Counted from the stretch's first letter, positions 1 through 12,287 are shown. The stretch is DNA of 64,000 bases from Telopea speciosissima (GCF_018873765.1 NC_057922.1:65310755-65374754), one strand, 5' to 3'. The notes: generated from the letters alone by a model not told the origin. Numbers and translations: made by a program.

Positions 1-479
1 GTGAGCTTTTGACCTTTCCAATTGATGGACTCGATGGATAGTTTAAACTTTTCTTTCCTCAATAAGCAATCAATCTAGTCAAAAAAAATTTCAGGTTTTA
101 AGTCCCCATCCTCTGATAGATGGGAATGGTCTTGTGTGGTTCTCTGCCACCTCATGAAGTGATTTCACATTCTGACTTTGTTGTCTAGAACGATGTTCTT
201 GCTTCTGATAAAATTCTAAGGAAAGAATCAAGTGAACAAATTGAAGGAAAATTATGAGCTGGTTCCTCCCACCCCGGCGAGGCCTGAAAGCTCAAGCCGT
301 TCAGATGCCTGAAGACAGTTTCGAACCAACTGAATCTGTGGTGGAGATTGTATGGGCGGTTATCTTCATTTGTATGCCCTACATTGGCAGATAATGAAGA
401 TAGCCTTTCTCATTTACTCAAGTTATGCTGGTGACTTATTACTTGTTGCCTTGGTTTAGCGAGCTAGATGCCAGATCCT

Positions 480-623
480 GTGTTTTTTTTTTAATAGATA
501 GGTACCTATTCTATGAGGGAAGGCTGGGAAGATGAGAACCAGGAGGCTTGAACCCAAGACCTCCTGGTAGGGTGGGCTTTTACACTCCACACTATTACCA
601 ACTGTGCTAGGCAGTTGTTCTCT
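480..623 (-). mobile_element. tRNA-derived SINE in an ALDH7 intron
   Basis: Read on the minus strand this 144 bp piece starts with a tRNA-like head: a box A match (TAGCACAGTTGGTAA) and, about 45 bases on, a box B match (TTGGGTTCAAGCC). It ends in an A-rich tail, seen as a T run at 482-491 on the plus strand. It is flanked by the 9 bp direct repeat CCAGATCCT at 471-479 and 624-632, which I read as the target-site duplication. The element sits in the intron before the first ALDH7 exon of the window, in antisense orientation. The family name is not known to me. Confidence 0.8.
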
Positions 624-949
624 CCAGATCCTTTTTTAATTCTATAAGCTAAGATCTTTTGTAAATGAAACTGAAGAGTTCAACAAAAGCCAGCTTAAAT
701 AATAAAATAATAAAATGTTTGAGGAACTCTAGTTCTTTCCTGACATACACAAAGCAATACAGAAAAATAAATAAATAAATAAAGGTTTGAGGAACTCTAG
801 TTCTTTCCTGACATACACAAAGCAATACAGAAAAAAAAATACAGATAGACACATCAATCAGAATGCTGTCACATTGAGTTTGGTAAATTTCATTTTGAAT
901 ATTCTTAAGTTTGTTTATGCAATAAATTTCACATGTTTGTGTGCCGTAG

Positions 950-3900
950 GATGGAATGCTTGTATTGCGTTGGTCTGTGGCAATTGTGTTGTCTGGTAAG
1001 CCTATGACTCTACCTCTCAAATTTCTTGGTCTGGATACTTAGAATACCAGATAATTTTTTTTGTAGGTTGTGCATGATCAAAATATTCAGCATACAAGGA
1101 TGAAGAAAACAATTTACTATTTTGAATAGTTCTTGTTGATGTCAAAGAATCTAGAACCCATGTTCTTTGTGTTTATGCTATTTAACCAATCTGCATGCTG
1201 TTTTCCTGATGCACAAATTGATAACAAAGCTGTTTCTGTTATCTTAAGCACGTTCTTATTGAACCTCTGATCTATCTGGGTGCTGTGTGTTTTTCTCCAT
1301 ATTTTTTAAACTTTATTTTGCCAAAAGAACGTCCAACAATGCTTCAATGCTTTATTGTGAAACAGTTGCCCATAACTTTTCATGAGTTACTAGAGTCTCA
1401 GATGTAGAAGTTAAAATTGTACTTTTTTTGGTCTAATTGACTCTTTCCCTGGATAAATCAGAATCACCTCCCTGGCCGTGAGATAAAAAAATTCAGAGAT
1501 TATAGACCGGTTCTGGTGTAAAGACATCAGTTCCATACTTCCATTTTATGCCTGTGTTGCTTGTAGTCACACCACAAAATCTGAAATTTTGTCTGACAAG
1601 AAAATTATTTCTTTTGAACAAGTTTATTGAGTTATTCTTTTTCCATAAATTACAAATTTTATGTTGGAAACTATTTCCTCATTATGCCATGCATTATAGG
1701 AAAGGAGCTCCCACAACTCCATTGATCACCATAGCAATGACACAGCTAGTGGCTGAGGTTCTTGAGAAGAATAACTTACCGAGTGCAATTTTCACTTCTT
1801 TCTGTGGTGGTGCGGAAATAGGGCAAGCAATAGCAAAAGATACACGTATACCACTGGTTTCATTCACTGGAAGCTCTAAGGTATTTGGATCACATGTCTG
1901 TTTCTTGTAGTTATTTTATCCGAGGCATGTCTGTCTTACTATTTGTACTTAACATTGTAAAACTCTCTTAATAGCTTATAGGACATGGGTGTGTCTTACC
2001 TGTTAGTCTTTTGGCGGTTCTAACTTCTCAGAAACCAAACACGGTCCCTTGTCTGAATTAGTTGTTTCTAATATGTTTAAGTTTTAACCAAATTACTTGG
2101 CAAGTGAATGCAAACATTTTTTTTTTTTTTTTGGGGGTGGGGGACAGGACATTTTCTTCTGTGTTTAGTCAATCTTTCTTTACTTATTTATTTTGATTGA
2201 AAGTATGTATTTTTTTTCTTCCATTTATTCTAATGGACTATGACTCAAAGTCATTATATCGATGCCTCTAAGCATACCTCTGATATCCCTGAGTTCAGGT
2301 GGGTCAAAGTGTTCAACAAACAGTTAATGAGAGATGTGGTAAATGCTTGCTTGAATTAAGTGGGAACAACGCCATAATTGTCATGGACGATGCTGACATC
2401 CAGCTCGCTGTTCGTTCTGTTTTGTTTGCCGCTGTTGGTACAGCAGGCCAACGCTGTACAACTTGTCGTAGACTGGTAATATAATTTTTCAAATTTCTTT
2501 TGTACTTAAGATTTTAATCGGGTCATGATAATTGAAATTTTGAATCTAATTTTTCATTTACCTTTGGGTTTAGTTTCTGCATGAGAGTATATATCAGAGT
2601 TTTCTGGATCAACTCCTTGGAGTGTACAAACAAGTTAAAATTGGGAACCCTCTAGAGCAAGGTACCTTGCTAGGGCCACTGCATACCGGTGCTTCAAGAG
2701 AAAACTTTGAGAAGGGCATCGAAATCATAAAATCACAGGCATGTATTATCTCTAGTGCTCCAAGCCCACCACTGCATTCTCAGTTATTATTATTTAAACT
2801 TTGTATTGTATTGTCCTGACATAATGTTGTGACTATCCATTCATGAGCATCACTTGTTATCTCTTTTTACTCTGGAAGAACGTTCAAAGGCTTGGATCAT
2901 GATTTCAGTACACAACTACAGATTGCTTCACATTTGAATAGAGTTCTGTTTTTTCGAGTTTACTGAAAATATCAGTTAGACATCTACTCTGAGAAATGTC
3001 AAACCTAGGACTTGCAATGAAGTAGTTGCTTGATGATATCCATGGATCCACAAGCACTCCTGATAACTCAAGAATTTCTTTTTAACTACTTCTGTTAAGT
3101 CTGTTTCTGCAAGGCTTGGCTGCTTAGATTTAAGGATTAAGCTGATACAAGCTTGTAAAACATTTATCTTGGGACTGACTGAATTGGAATTTTTAATTGC
3201 ATTGCATATTTTGAACTAGTGGAAGTTGAATTTATGCAGGGGGGAAAGATCCTCACTGGAGGATCTGTGATTGAATCTGACGGAAATTTTGTGGAGCCGA
3301 CAATAATTGAGATTTCTTCGGATGCAGCTGTAGTGAAAGAAGAATTATTTGCTCCAGTTCTTTATGTTATGAAATTTCAGGTACATGTTTTTTATGCTAG
3401 TAATTCAGTTCATGTTCCACTGGTTCACTTAAGCTTCTTTGGATCATTCATCCTTTCTTTTTCATAAAGATTATTAATTCTAAAACACTTAAATTACAAG
3501 GTTGTTTAACAAAGATAAGGATCAGTGGTGAGTGAATGTCTTAGAATTAATTCCATTACTTTTTTTTTTTTCCTTCTAGAAATACTTACTTTATGCCTAC
3601 TGAAATATTTTTCAGACTCTAACGGAAGCAATTGAAATGAACAACTCTGTACCACAAGGATTGAGTAGTTCGATCTTCACAAAGAAACCAGAAGTGATCT
3701 TCAAATGGATTGGGTGAGTATGGAGAAATTAAATGAATTTTACCCATGCTGACCAATATTTATCCATGTGTGAAGCACTGCCAGATTATTCACCATATTC
3801 TGTTGTAGCAATTGTTCTATTACCATTTTAATTCATTATTTATTGTTTCCCTGGTATCCAAAGTCACTGGGTTATCTCCTGAGAAAATGTAGATTATATG

Positions 3901-6207
3901 AACTACAAATTTTGTATCTCTTTGTTATGGTCTATTTTCTTTCCTCATGTGTTAATTTTTTAGGACTTGCAGTGAGAATCAATAAAGAAGTTGGCCGTTG
4001 GCGACCTAACCCCTATAGATCTGTCAAATGAGGTTTTGTAGAATTGTTTATTGGAGCTAGTGGCATTATTTTTCCCTGCATCCCAACATTCCATTTCTCT
4101 GATGTTTGATTTTAAGATCATATTGTCTCCAACCTTTTCCGTATGAACCTTTTTGTATCTTCAGGTTTGGTTTTTTCTCCTCTCATCACGATATAGTGTT
4201 TTCATATTCATGGTTTAAAATTAAAGAATTATCTAGCCTGAGTAAGTTTCATTAAGTAAAGACCCTCTGAAACGTGCCTCAACTCTCAATTCATTTGATT
4301 GAGAAGCCTAAAGATGGGTTAATGCTAGTTATAAGCATTGAGTGATGTTTTAGAACCAGAAGATTTTAAGATAGAAGCTGGACTAGCAAAAAAATAAATA
4401 AATAAATAAGGGATGCAATTTTAACAAAACAGAATTTCTTTTCTTTTTTTTTTTTTTTTTTTGGGAGGGGGTGGGGTGGGGAGTACTGTAACAGGAGTAT
4501 AAATGACTGACTAGTTAAGATTGATAACCAAGAGAGAACCAAATGTGTGCATTCTCTTTAAACTGGTGCAATCATCCTTGCGGAGCAGTCATAGCATTGC
4601 ATGGTGAAATGGAATTATGAAGCAAAAGCAGAATTTACTTCAAGCATCAGAATGGATATTGGTAATCGGAGTACAACTAATTTTTTGGCAAGACAACTAA
4701 TTGGTGTTCATATCAACCCTTCATGGAAAGGTTTCTTGAGTATGCAGATTGGTGATAGTGATTGTGGTGGATTGGATGGAGAAAATAGTAACCAAATTGT
4801 CTGGGTGCCAACCATAATGATATGTCCCGAGTCCTGACACATTGGGGGAACTTCTACAGCTGTTACTAATAACTGAGGGTCAAATTTCAATATTCTATTA
4901 GAAAAGTGAGTGTTGAAGGAAGATAATGACGGTACTTTGAAGTCATGTTCCTGAAAAAGAAAGCATCCTATGTCCATGATTCACAGAAAGAGAAGATGAA
5001 ATTAATTAAAATGTGCATGTGGAAATATGAGTCCAATTTCTTTAAGCTCAGGAGAATTTGCTCCAGGATCTTTATCAATGGGGACATGAGACCACCAAGG
5101 GTCATACACATGATTGGAATATTTCGTGGGTTTTTGCCATGTCAACGTTGTGGGGCACCTGGAAAAAGAAACCATATTTTTTGGGCTTGATTATTAGAGG
5201 AGGAATGCTTTTATTGGCCTTACAGGGGGCTCTCAGCAGCCTGATACAGTGAGCACCTCAATGTATATAGTGGAACCCACTCCATTAGGTGTATTTACTG
5301 GACAGTAGTGTTACCAGCTTGGAATTTCCTGTGGAAGAATATGTTACAGGTTGAGTTATACAATGACATGGATAGGGGAACTGAAATTCTGGCTTACCCA
5401 GAGGTTTGCCTATCTGGTGGGTGGTCTACTTTGTTTGAGTCAATTGCTCCTCATGGGTCAAATAGAGAAGTTTGTCCAGGAGGAATCTGGATGGCTCACC
5501 AGGGTTTTCTGTCGTATGTCATGTTTATAACTTCAAATTTTTTACATTTTTAGTTGTTAGTACCAAAGGAATAGGGTCATGGTTGAGTCACTAAAATTTA
5601 ATGCAAGCTGTGGGGCCTGATGCCATTCCGATGATGTTTCCCTTTGCTGGTTCTATCCATTAGACTGGGTTAGCCATCTCCTGTATGCTTTTATCTCTTC
5701 AAATTTGCTTACACATTTGCATTTATTGCAGACCACATGGCAGTGACTGTGGTATTGTGAATGTGAACATACCTACGAATGGTGCGGAAATTGGGGGTGC
5801 TTTTGGTGGTGAGAAGGCTACTGGGGGTGGCCGTGAAGCTGGAAGTGACTCTTGGAAGCAATATATGCGGCGTTCAACATGGTAAACTTATTATCTATCC
5901 AAAAAAAGAAAAAAAAAAACATGGTAAATTTATTTTGATCACAAATGCATATCAGATTATCAGTTAAGGTTTTGAGTCCTTCACAGTAAACTCACTTTAT
6001 AGTTCATTTAAGTGAACTTTGAACATACCTGTGTCGACTGAAACAAAGCTGTCTGATGAAAATTCAAAAGGATATCCAATCTGCTCTGTACATTCATTTG
6101 TCATGCTCTGGTTATCAAAATTTCAGTACCAACTGATTAATGTTTTTGACAGTACTATCAATTACGGGAACGAGCTCCCACTGGCTCAGGGAATAAATTT
6201 CAGCTGA
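950..6207 (+). CDS. ALDH7B4: ALDH7 family aldehyde dehydrogenase (antiquitin, ALDH7B4-like), 3' part
   Basis: NAD-dependent aldehyde dehydrogenase of the antiquitin family, which oxidises reactive and semialdehyde substrates and is stress-linked in plants. Eight exons are readable: 950-995, 1700-1880, 2299-2475, 2574-2738, 3240-3380, 3616-3713, 5732-5881 and 6153-6207 (stop TGA). Phases agree at every junction. They encode about the last 336 residues, against roughly 508 for the family, so the N-terminal exons lie upstream of the window. Visible landmarks are SFTGSSK near the cofactor fold, LELSGNNA with the general-base Glu, GTAGQRCTT with the catalytic Cys, [10 protein letters not shown], and the conserved tail ending LAQGINF. 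All catalytic residues in this part are present and no frameshift was seen. Oddities: the intron at 2739-3239 starts with GC rather than GT, the intron at 3714-5731 is long, and the last residue is Ser where the Arabidopsis protein ends in Gly. The symbol is by homology. Confidence 0.93.
3714..5731 (+). other. Long ALDH7 intron with unassigned ORF fragments
   Basis: This 2 kb intron is much longer than its neighbours (about 100-700 bp). It holds a T run near 4441-4461 and, from about 4595 to 5550, several overlapping short reading frames richer in GC than the rest of the intron. I could not assign these frames to any family. They may be a decayed insertion such as a captured gene fragment, or chance. 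No terminal repeats were recognised. Confidence 0.45.
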
Positions 6208-7995
6208 GTCTGACACATGAAGTATGTTTTTATCACATTTTTCTGTGAGCAAGACTTTTTGTTATCCCATTATGAAGCATTCACTCATTCTGTGTCTGTA
6301 GGATTGTTCAATCTTTCTTCAGCAACTTCTGCAAACAGGCGATATGCTTCGAATGGTGGTTCAAAATGTAGTTGGGAATATTTTTATCTGATTCCTGTAA
6401 AATAAGAGCCAAGGGATAATAGGTATCATAATGAGCAATTTGCTGCGCGGTTGTACATCTTGGCCTACTTTGACTCTCTCTGTAGTATAACTTAATTTAT
6501 AATGAAGCTACTATCTGTGACTGCTATATCCCATAGTTCTGAGCATTGCAGGTAGAATCAGATGTTTTAATGCTCTAGATGATAGTGTGCATGTTGAACA
6601 CAAGTTTCTCATGTGCTGCTGGGTTTGTAGGCTTCTGAGCCAGGGCAAGTCTTGTGAGCTCTCCTTCCACTATGGGAGGATGCTTCCTATTATCATTGAG
6701 TGATGTGAAGTGTATGAGTTCAACATTAACTGCAATTAACAATTGGTATTTGAAAACTGTTATAGCTGGATCACTTGGGAGGGTATTACTCTTCCATAAT
6801 AAAGGGTTAGATGTCCTTAGATGTGGAGATTCCTTGTGAGGAAAGGCTTGTTAGATAGAAACTTGGAAAGGCAAGGGTTGCCTGTTGCTGGTTTAACGTT
6901 CTCTCTGTCCCTGTCTAAGAGGTATGTGATCCTTTTCCCTTTTGTTACATTACCTTTTTGTTCCTCCCTTTTTAAGGTGCAATTGTCACATGCATAAAAA
7001 CCCATTATGTGGGGTTATGGTCCGGGTGAGTTTGGAGCAGTCTTTAATCTTTAGCATTTTCACTCAAAATAATTTCCTTCAAGAATCTACGCAGGCATGT
7101 GCATTTACTCTTAAGTCTTGAAGTCAATGACTTTCTAAGATAGAAATCTCGCAATTTGCAAGGGAAAAAGAACTGGGAGTGTGGCCTATGCCAGCGCTCC
7201 CATGAGTCTAAGAACAAAGTAAGGAATTGTGGTCAATTTTTTATCACAAAATAAATGGGAAGCCGTTCTCCGAGTGGGACACAACGGCCATGCTGCACAT
7301 GCCAACCAATGAGAATGTGCACGGCAGCATAATGGGCGGTCGAATTTTTATCATACATGGGGGAATGGCAGTTATTCTATCACCTACTATGCGTGGGTGT
7401 GGCCCCTGCGTACCACGCAAGGAATTTTTTCTTTAAATAAATAAATGAGAGAGAGAGAGAGTCTTGTAGGACCGGGTTCAATCCGAGTCTTGAAGTCAAT
7501 GACCATAAAAAATAAATAAATAAGAGAAATGTCTTAGGCAAACCACTTTTCCAAATAACGAGTGGGGCAAAGGAGAACTCCAAAGCCTTTAGGGAGGGTA
7601 CTTGGAGTTGAAGGTTTATATTATATAGGTATAAATGCTCCTTATGGACCACAGTTTTTGACATTTATATAGAGGGGCAAGGAAGCCAGCTTTTATTCTC
7701 CACTCTAGTGTCCAATCCAGCCATACTACGGTGGGAAATAGTAATATCCTAATCCTCCAACCTCCAAACATCCTCTAATTCCCTATTAAGAAATAGATGT
7801 ACTTTGGGTGCGAGCCTGTGACAAAAAGTCTTGTATTCTTATATGAAACCATAAATTTTTTTATAAAAAAAAAAAAGAAACAGTGAATTTTAAATGACAA
7901 AAATAAATTTATATGGGAGTGTGGCCTATGTCAGCATTCCCATAAGTCTATCTCTCTCCTCTCCATATGAAAAGACACCTATGCCTCTTGTTTTG
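6208..7995. other. Intergenic, downstream of ALDH7
   Basis: No gene recognised. The first few hundred bases should hold the ALDH7 3' UTR. Two related segments begin with a GGAGTGTGGCCTATG motif, at about 7178 and 7917, so this is part of a dispersed repeat. A GA microsatellite lies at about 7447-7461. Confidence 0.5.
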
Positions 7996-8187
7996 GGATC
8001 CAGATCCTCTACGGTGTGCTGCCCATAGCAGCTTGAGCGACATAGATTGAGCCACGCGTGCAAAGACTGCCTTACCCCTGCCCAAACGCCTTGCCTGAGT
8101 GGAGGTAAGGTAGTCATTGCACACGCGGCCCAATCTGCGCCACACAGGCCGTTACGGGCAGCTGCGTCGTAGACGATTTGAATTGCA
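7996..8187. mobile_element. Hairpin MITE, probably Mutator-type
   Basis: The two ends form an inverted repeat: GATCCTCTACGGTGTGCTGC near the left end pairs imperfectly with the reverse complement of the right end. The GC-rich middle speaks of a 'ccttaccc' and 'gtagtcattgcac' segment that recurs in related elements at 14396, 16985, 47031 and 54264. No clear target-site duplication was found here, so the limits are approximate. Confidence 0.5.
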
Positions 8188-8341
8188 TGTGTTGAAGATG
8201 AGAGATAGATACATGGAAGAATAAAAAACTACTTCCCATTTTTAATATCTCAGCATATGAAGTTGAACGGTTGACAGCTTTCTACTACATGGTTCTGCAA
8301 CAGCCATTGCTTACGACAATAAGGGGTACAAGGGAGAGGTA

Positions 8342-9502
8342 GGCTGCGTTTGGTATGCATTTTTGGAATGCATTCTGCAATAAGAATGTGTTCTTGGTCA
8401 TTAAAAACACCGTTTGGTAAACATTCTATTCTCAAATTCTTAGAATGCAACACATTATGGAATGAGAATTTTTCGCATTCCACATTCTTGTTCTCCACAG
8501 CTCTAGTCTAAGTCATCTCTCCCAACACTTTGAAACCGCTCAGCCTTTTCGGTCCTCAATCTTCCAAGAATTGAAGAAATCTCTCTCTAAGTTGTTGAAT
8601 TCCAAGTGGTTCTCGCACTTCTTTCTTCTCTGTTTATGATCTCAATCATTTTGTCAATCTCAGCTTTGGTCATCGCAGATCATCCTTCCAAGAGATGGAA
8701 CACATTGCAACAATTATGGCTGAAACCTTTTGTGTCTGAGAGGGAACGACAAGCAGCATAATTCTGAAGGTGTAGGTTATCCCAGCCATTGGTAGAAATG
8801 AGTTTTGGATCAATGTTCCAAAATCCTTCAGATTTGGAAATTTCGGCGGGAGAACTGAGTGAGAGAGCTGGGCTAAAAGGATTCAGTTTGGGAGGAAGAA
8901 GACTAAGGCAGCGTTTGGTATGCATTCTTGGAATGCATTCTAAGTCGATTTCACATTCTCAAATGATGAAAATAGTTGATTTTTTTCGCCCCACGACCTA
9001 GAATGCATTCCAAAAATACATAACAAACACAGCTTAAGTGTTGCACCAAAATCCAATGATATTTACCTCAAGCTTCTCATCAAGCTGTATTGTTTTTTTG
9101 GTACGAACAAATGGAAGCAATTTCAATAAGCAACGCAGTCAATGGATTCTGTGATGTGAAGATCCCTTAAGTTTATTGTCATAGTTTTCCATTGATTATA
9201 CTATTCCATTGATCTTTGGGTTGTTGTTGCTGTTGCCGTTGCCGTTGATTACCAATGGAGTTCATTAGGTTCTTAAACGCTTGCATTAGTACGGATAAGT
9301 ATAGATGCAATATAACAAGGGGCAACTTACTCTTGAGTCTTGAGCAAGTCCTCACTGTGCCTATGAGTTGTTCGATGAAATGCAAACATACATTCTAAAA
9401 TCAAGAATGTAATTTAGCCAAAATTTATCCAAATAGTGTTCTCATTCTTAATCAAGAATGCATTATGCAATCTAAGAATAAGAATGCATATCAAACACAG
9501 CC
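8342..9502. mobile_element. PIF/Harbinger-type non-autonomous element
   Basis: The left end GGCTGCGTTTGGTATGCAT and the right end ATGCATATCAAACACAGCC are inverted repeats with the GTTTGGT core typical of plant PIF/Harbinger (Tourist-like) elements. The right flank is TAA and the left flank TA, close to the expected 3 bp TWA duplication. The inner arms continue as alternating GAATGCATTC-like repeats. No transposase is encoded. A smaller element of the same family is nested inside it. Confidence 0.7.
8907..9034. mobile_element. Nested Tourist-like MITE
   Basis: A 128 bp element with ends GGCAGCGTTTGGTATGCAT and a right end reading AACAAACACAGCT, flanked on both sides by TAA (8904-8906 and 9035-9037). 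It lies inside the larger element at 8342-9502 and shares its end sequence, so it is the younger insertion of the two. Confidence 0.75.
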
Positions 9503-9505
9503 TAA

Positions 9506-9684
9506 GGCTGCATGCGTTTGGTAAGATTTTTTGGAATACATTATCGCCTAGAATGTATTCTCGGAGTAGTTTTGGGCCTAGACACCCTAGAGTGCATTCT
9601 GAAACTATATTTTTCTCTATTTTCTCACTTCAGAGTGCATTCTAGACCCAGAGCATAACCTAATAATGCATATCAAACACAGCC
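9506..9684. mobile_element. Tourist-like MITE abutting the previous one
   Basis: Ends GGCTGCATGCGTTTGGTA and CATATCAAACACAGCC form an inverted repeat. It begins directly after the TAA that closes the element at 8342-9502, so the two share a boundary trinucleotide. The right flank is TTG rather than TAA. Confidence 0.65.
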
Positions 9685-10146
9685 TTGTTCGCGACAAGAT
9701 AAGGGCTATAAAAAAATTGTTTCTCCTTTTCTTTCAAAATGGACATTGCAACCCCACAAGCTAGAGGGCACGTTTGGGAAGGTGTTCTTTTGTTCCACAG
9801 AAATACAAAATAGAATCCCCTCCCCCCTCTCCCAATCCGCCTAGCTTGCTTGCTGCCGTTTGGGCCTAACACCCGATAGGCCCTCACTCCATTTACTAAA
9901 GAAGAGTTTTCACTATCATTCAGCCTACGTTGTTCAACATAATTAGCCGTGAATCCCTACTGTATTCGGTGTTGAGAAACCTCTGTCCAAAAATAATAAC
10001 CTCAAAAGTTGATTCAAATGGGAAATAGTTTAATAATGTTCAACGAAACAAATCAGGCCATATATTGTAATTTCAAATTGAATCATTGTTAACTGATTCA
10101 CCTGATTGGTGTCAGCATCATTATAATACTGTTGGTATTGTATTTC

Positions 10147-10335
10147 TTTTCGTGTTCACGTATGTCTAGGGATGCAAATATTATTGCTCATTCCCTAGCT
10201 CAGAAGGCTCTGTCTTTGGCTGGTAAGACAGAGTGACCTAGTTACACTCTTTGGTTGATAGATGCTTGTAATCTTGAATCCTTGTGTTCATCTAACCCCT
10301 CATTCTCAATAGCATTTTTAATTACCAAAAAAAAA
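10147..10335 (+). mobile_element. 5'-truncated LINE (L1-type) 3' tail with RNase H remnant
   Basis: The plus strand reads SRDANIIAHSLAQKALSLAG, which resembles the C-terminal end of the RNase H domain found at the end of plant L1-type polyproteins, followed by a WLID motif. The stretch ends in an A-rich run at 10327-10335, as expected for the 3' end of a LINE. A stop codon interrupts the frame just after the RNase H part. The 5' limit and the target-site duplication are not clear. Confidence 0.6.
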
Positions 10336-11807
10336 CAAAGTTGTAGGCCTTCAACGATACTGCAACATATCAGCAATGATAATATTGCTACATGTCGATC
10401 GATATGCCACAATCATTGTGCCAATACAATACCGATAGTTAGAACCATGGACCGAGATCCTCTGTGGCATGAAAGGCATGGCTTTAGTACATGATATTGA
10501 AACGGATATCAACAACATGCAAAATCAATACGATATCGATACTTAAAACCATGATGGCAGGCATCAACCATACATCAGCCCCAATGCCATGCCATGCGAC
10601 ACCACATAGAAGCCCTATCTCTTTAACCATGGTCCAAAAGAGTGGGTAGAGTATGAAACAAGCATACGGCCACAGCCATGCGCGCAAGGACGGTGGAATT
10701 GGAAAGGTTTGGTTGTGAGCCCCAATAGACCGGGCCCTCATCAATTGGCAGCTATGGATGATCCCTCGTTGAGAGACAATGTCAGATTTTGGTATCTTTC
10801 TCAGAAAGGACCACCACAACCATATACCATTGCATATTTGCATTGCAGGAACTCAGTCTCTTTATAGGAGCTACTCTTCTGTACCTGCTCTGTTCTGCTC
10901 TGTCAGGCAGAGTACTCTCTCTTTCTCTCTGTTTCTGTTTCAGATTCTCCCACCATTCCATAATCTCAATATTTATTAACAAAAATCTGTTTATCTTAAT
11001 CTTTCCTTCTTCCCTGCATTAGTATAAATAAAATTTATGATGAAATAAAACTCAAAACAATACTTCTCACTCATCATTATTAAAAGCCAGAAAGGAGATG
11101 AAGATGAACCAATCCCAATGAGGCAGTGAAAGGCAAACATCAATCTTCCTCGTTGTCGTCGTCACCGCTGCTCTGGAAAAATAAAATCTTGGATAACTAT
11201 AAACAATGGATTCTCCCTTCTGCAACCTCAATAACCCCTCTGCCACTGCCAGCTTTCAACTTCTATTTTCTTCTTCTTCTCTCTTGACACAGTTCACACA
11301 CCTTTTTCTTATTAGTTTATTTTTCCAGCCATTCTGCTACAGATTCGAACAACTGGCCATGATTCTTGTGTAGATACGGACTAAAAACCCCCCACAGGAA
11401 GAACAGCTAATTCTCACTAAATTTTGGAACCACAAAAATTCAATCTTCATCTCTTCCTTCCCCATCCCCCAAAAAAAAACCCTCAAAAAAACTAAAGATT
11501 CAATCTTCTTGAGAGAGAAGAAAGGGTGGGGATCGTAAAAAAATTGAATGAAAAAAAAAAAAGTAAAAGACATTAGATGATTAGAACATACCAGGGAACA
11601 TCACTGCAAGTTATGTAAATCACCCCAAGTTATGTAAATTGTAAAAGGAAAATTCTTTCCAAACAGAAACCAGAATTAAGATTAGGAAAGGGAAGATCGG
11701 CAACCTTAAGAAGTCCTAACCAAAAAGGACTGAACGACCTTTCTGCTGCTGCTACGATTTTCTGGTTTTTCTTTTTTTCTTTACCTTCTGTTCTTTATTA
11801 CTATGTA
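10336..11807. other. Intergenic between LINE tail and DUF1677 gene
   Basis: No gene recognised. Around 10350-10550 there is degenerate sequence rich in GATATCGATAC-like palindromes, a dispersed repeat also seen near 15100-15430, 48296-48400 and 55410-55490. The part next to 11808 should include the DUF1677 3' UTR. Longer open frames at 10484-10843 look like chance. Confidence 0.45.
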
Positions 11808-12287
11808 TCAACGAGCCAGAGCTGGGAGGCAGCTTCCGGATCGAGTGAGGGTTGGAACACGTTTCTCCTCTTCCGTTCTGAGAGGACTAGTCGGAGTCGA
11901 CCTCAGGGCCCTTGGAGAATCCAAGCTTCTCCGGAACAGCTGCTTCATAGCGGATATCAGATGTTCCGTAGGGTTCGTCGGAGGACTAGAAGATCTGAAA
12001 TTCTTGCGGAAGTTCATGTGCCGATGCAAAGCTTCTTCAGCGCTAATGAGCCTATCCGATCTACCAATCTCATCCTTGACAGCTTCGGCACAAAGACCGC
12101 AGATCCATCGACCTTGATACCTGTCTCGAACTCTTGCTATGTAAGCAGGCGTGCATTCCTCTGTTAATCCGCAGCATTCACATTTGGCAAACTCCACTTC
12201 CACCTGTGCGTTACTTGTCTTAACGGTGGTCGATTGAGATTCTGGAACAGACTTCGCCATAGAATCACTGAGAACCGTAGCAGACAT
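11808..12287 (-). CDS. DUF1677 family protein
   Basis: An intact 159-residue single-exon coding region. It belongs to the plant-specific DUF1677 family, whose biochemical role is not established. The core at about residues 32-80 carries the family signature: KCECCGLTEECT, then YIARVRDRYQGRWICGLCAE, with four paired Cys that look metal-binding, then VKDEI and a stretch with EALHRHMNF. The C-terminal half holds Ser-rich SSPPTNPTEHLISAMKQL and RSLDSPR motifs, also typical of the family, which could be phosphorylation sites. The start MSATV matches the usual start of the family. A short 5' UTR intron is predicted at 12298-12379: on the minus strand it has a GT donor beside 12380 and a TAG acceptor ten bases before the ATG. 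No truncation was seen. Confidence 0.92.
   Translation of the reverse strand: MSATVLSDSMAKSVPESQSTTVKTSNAQVEVEFAKCECCGLTEECTPAYIARVRDRYQGRWICGLCAEAVKDEIGRSDRLISAEEALHRHMNFRKNFRSSSPPTNPTEHLISAMKQLFRRSLDSPRALRSTPTSPLRTEEEKRVPTLTRSGSCLPALAR

Noticed and set aside
10484-10843. A 119-residue minus-strand open frame with several hydrophobic stretches
   Set aside because: No family resemblance, odd composition, and it overlaps degenerate repeats; best explained as chance.
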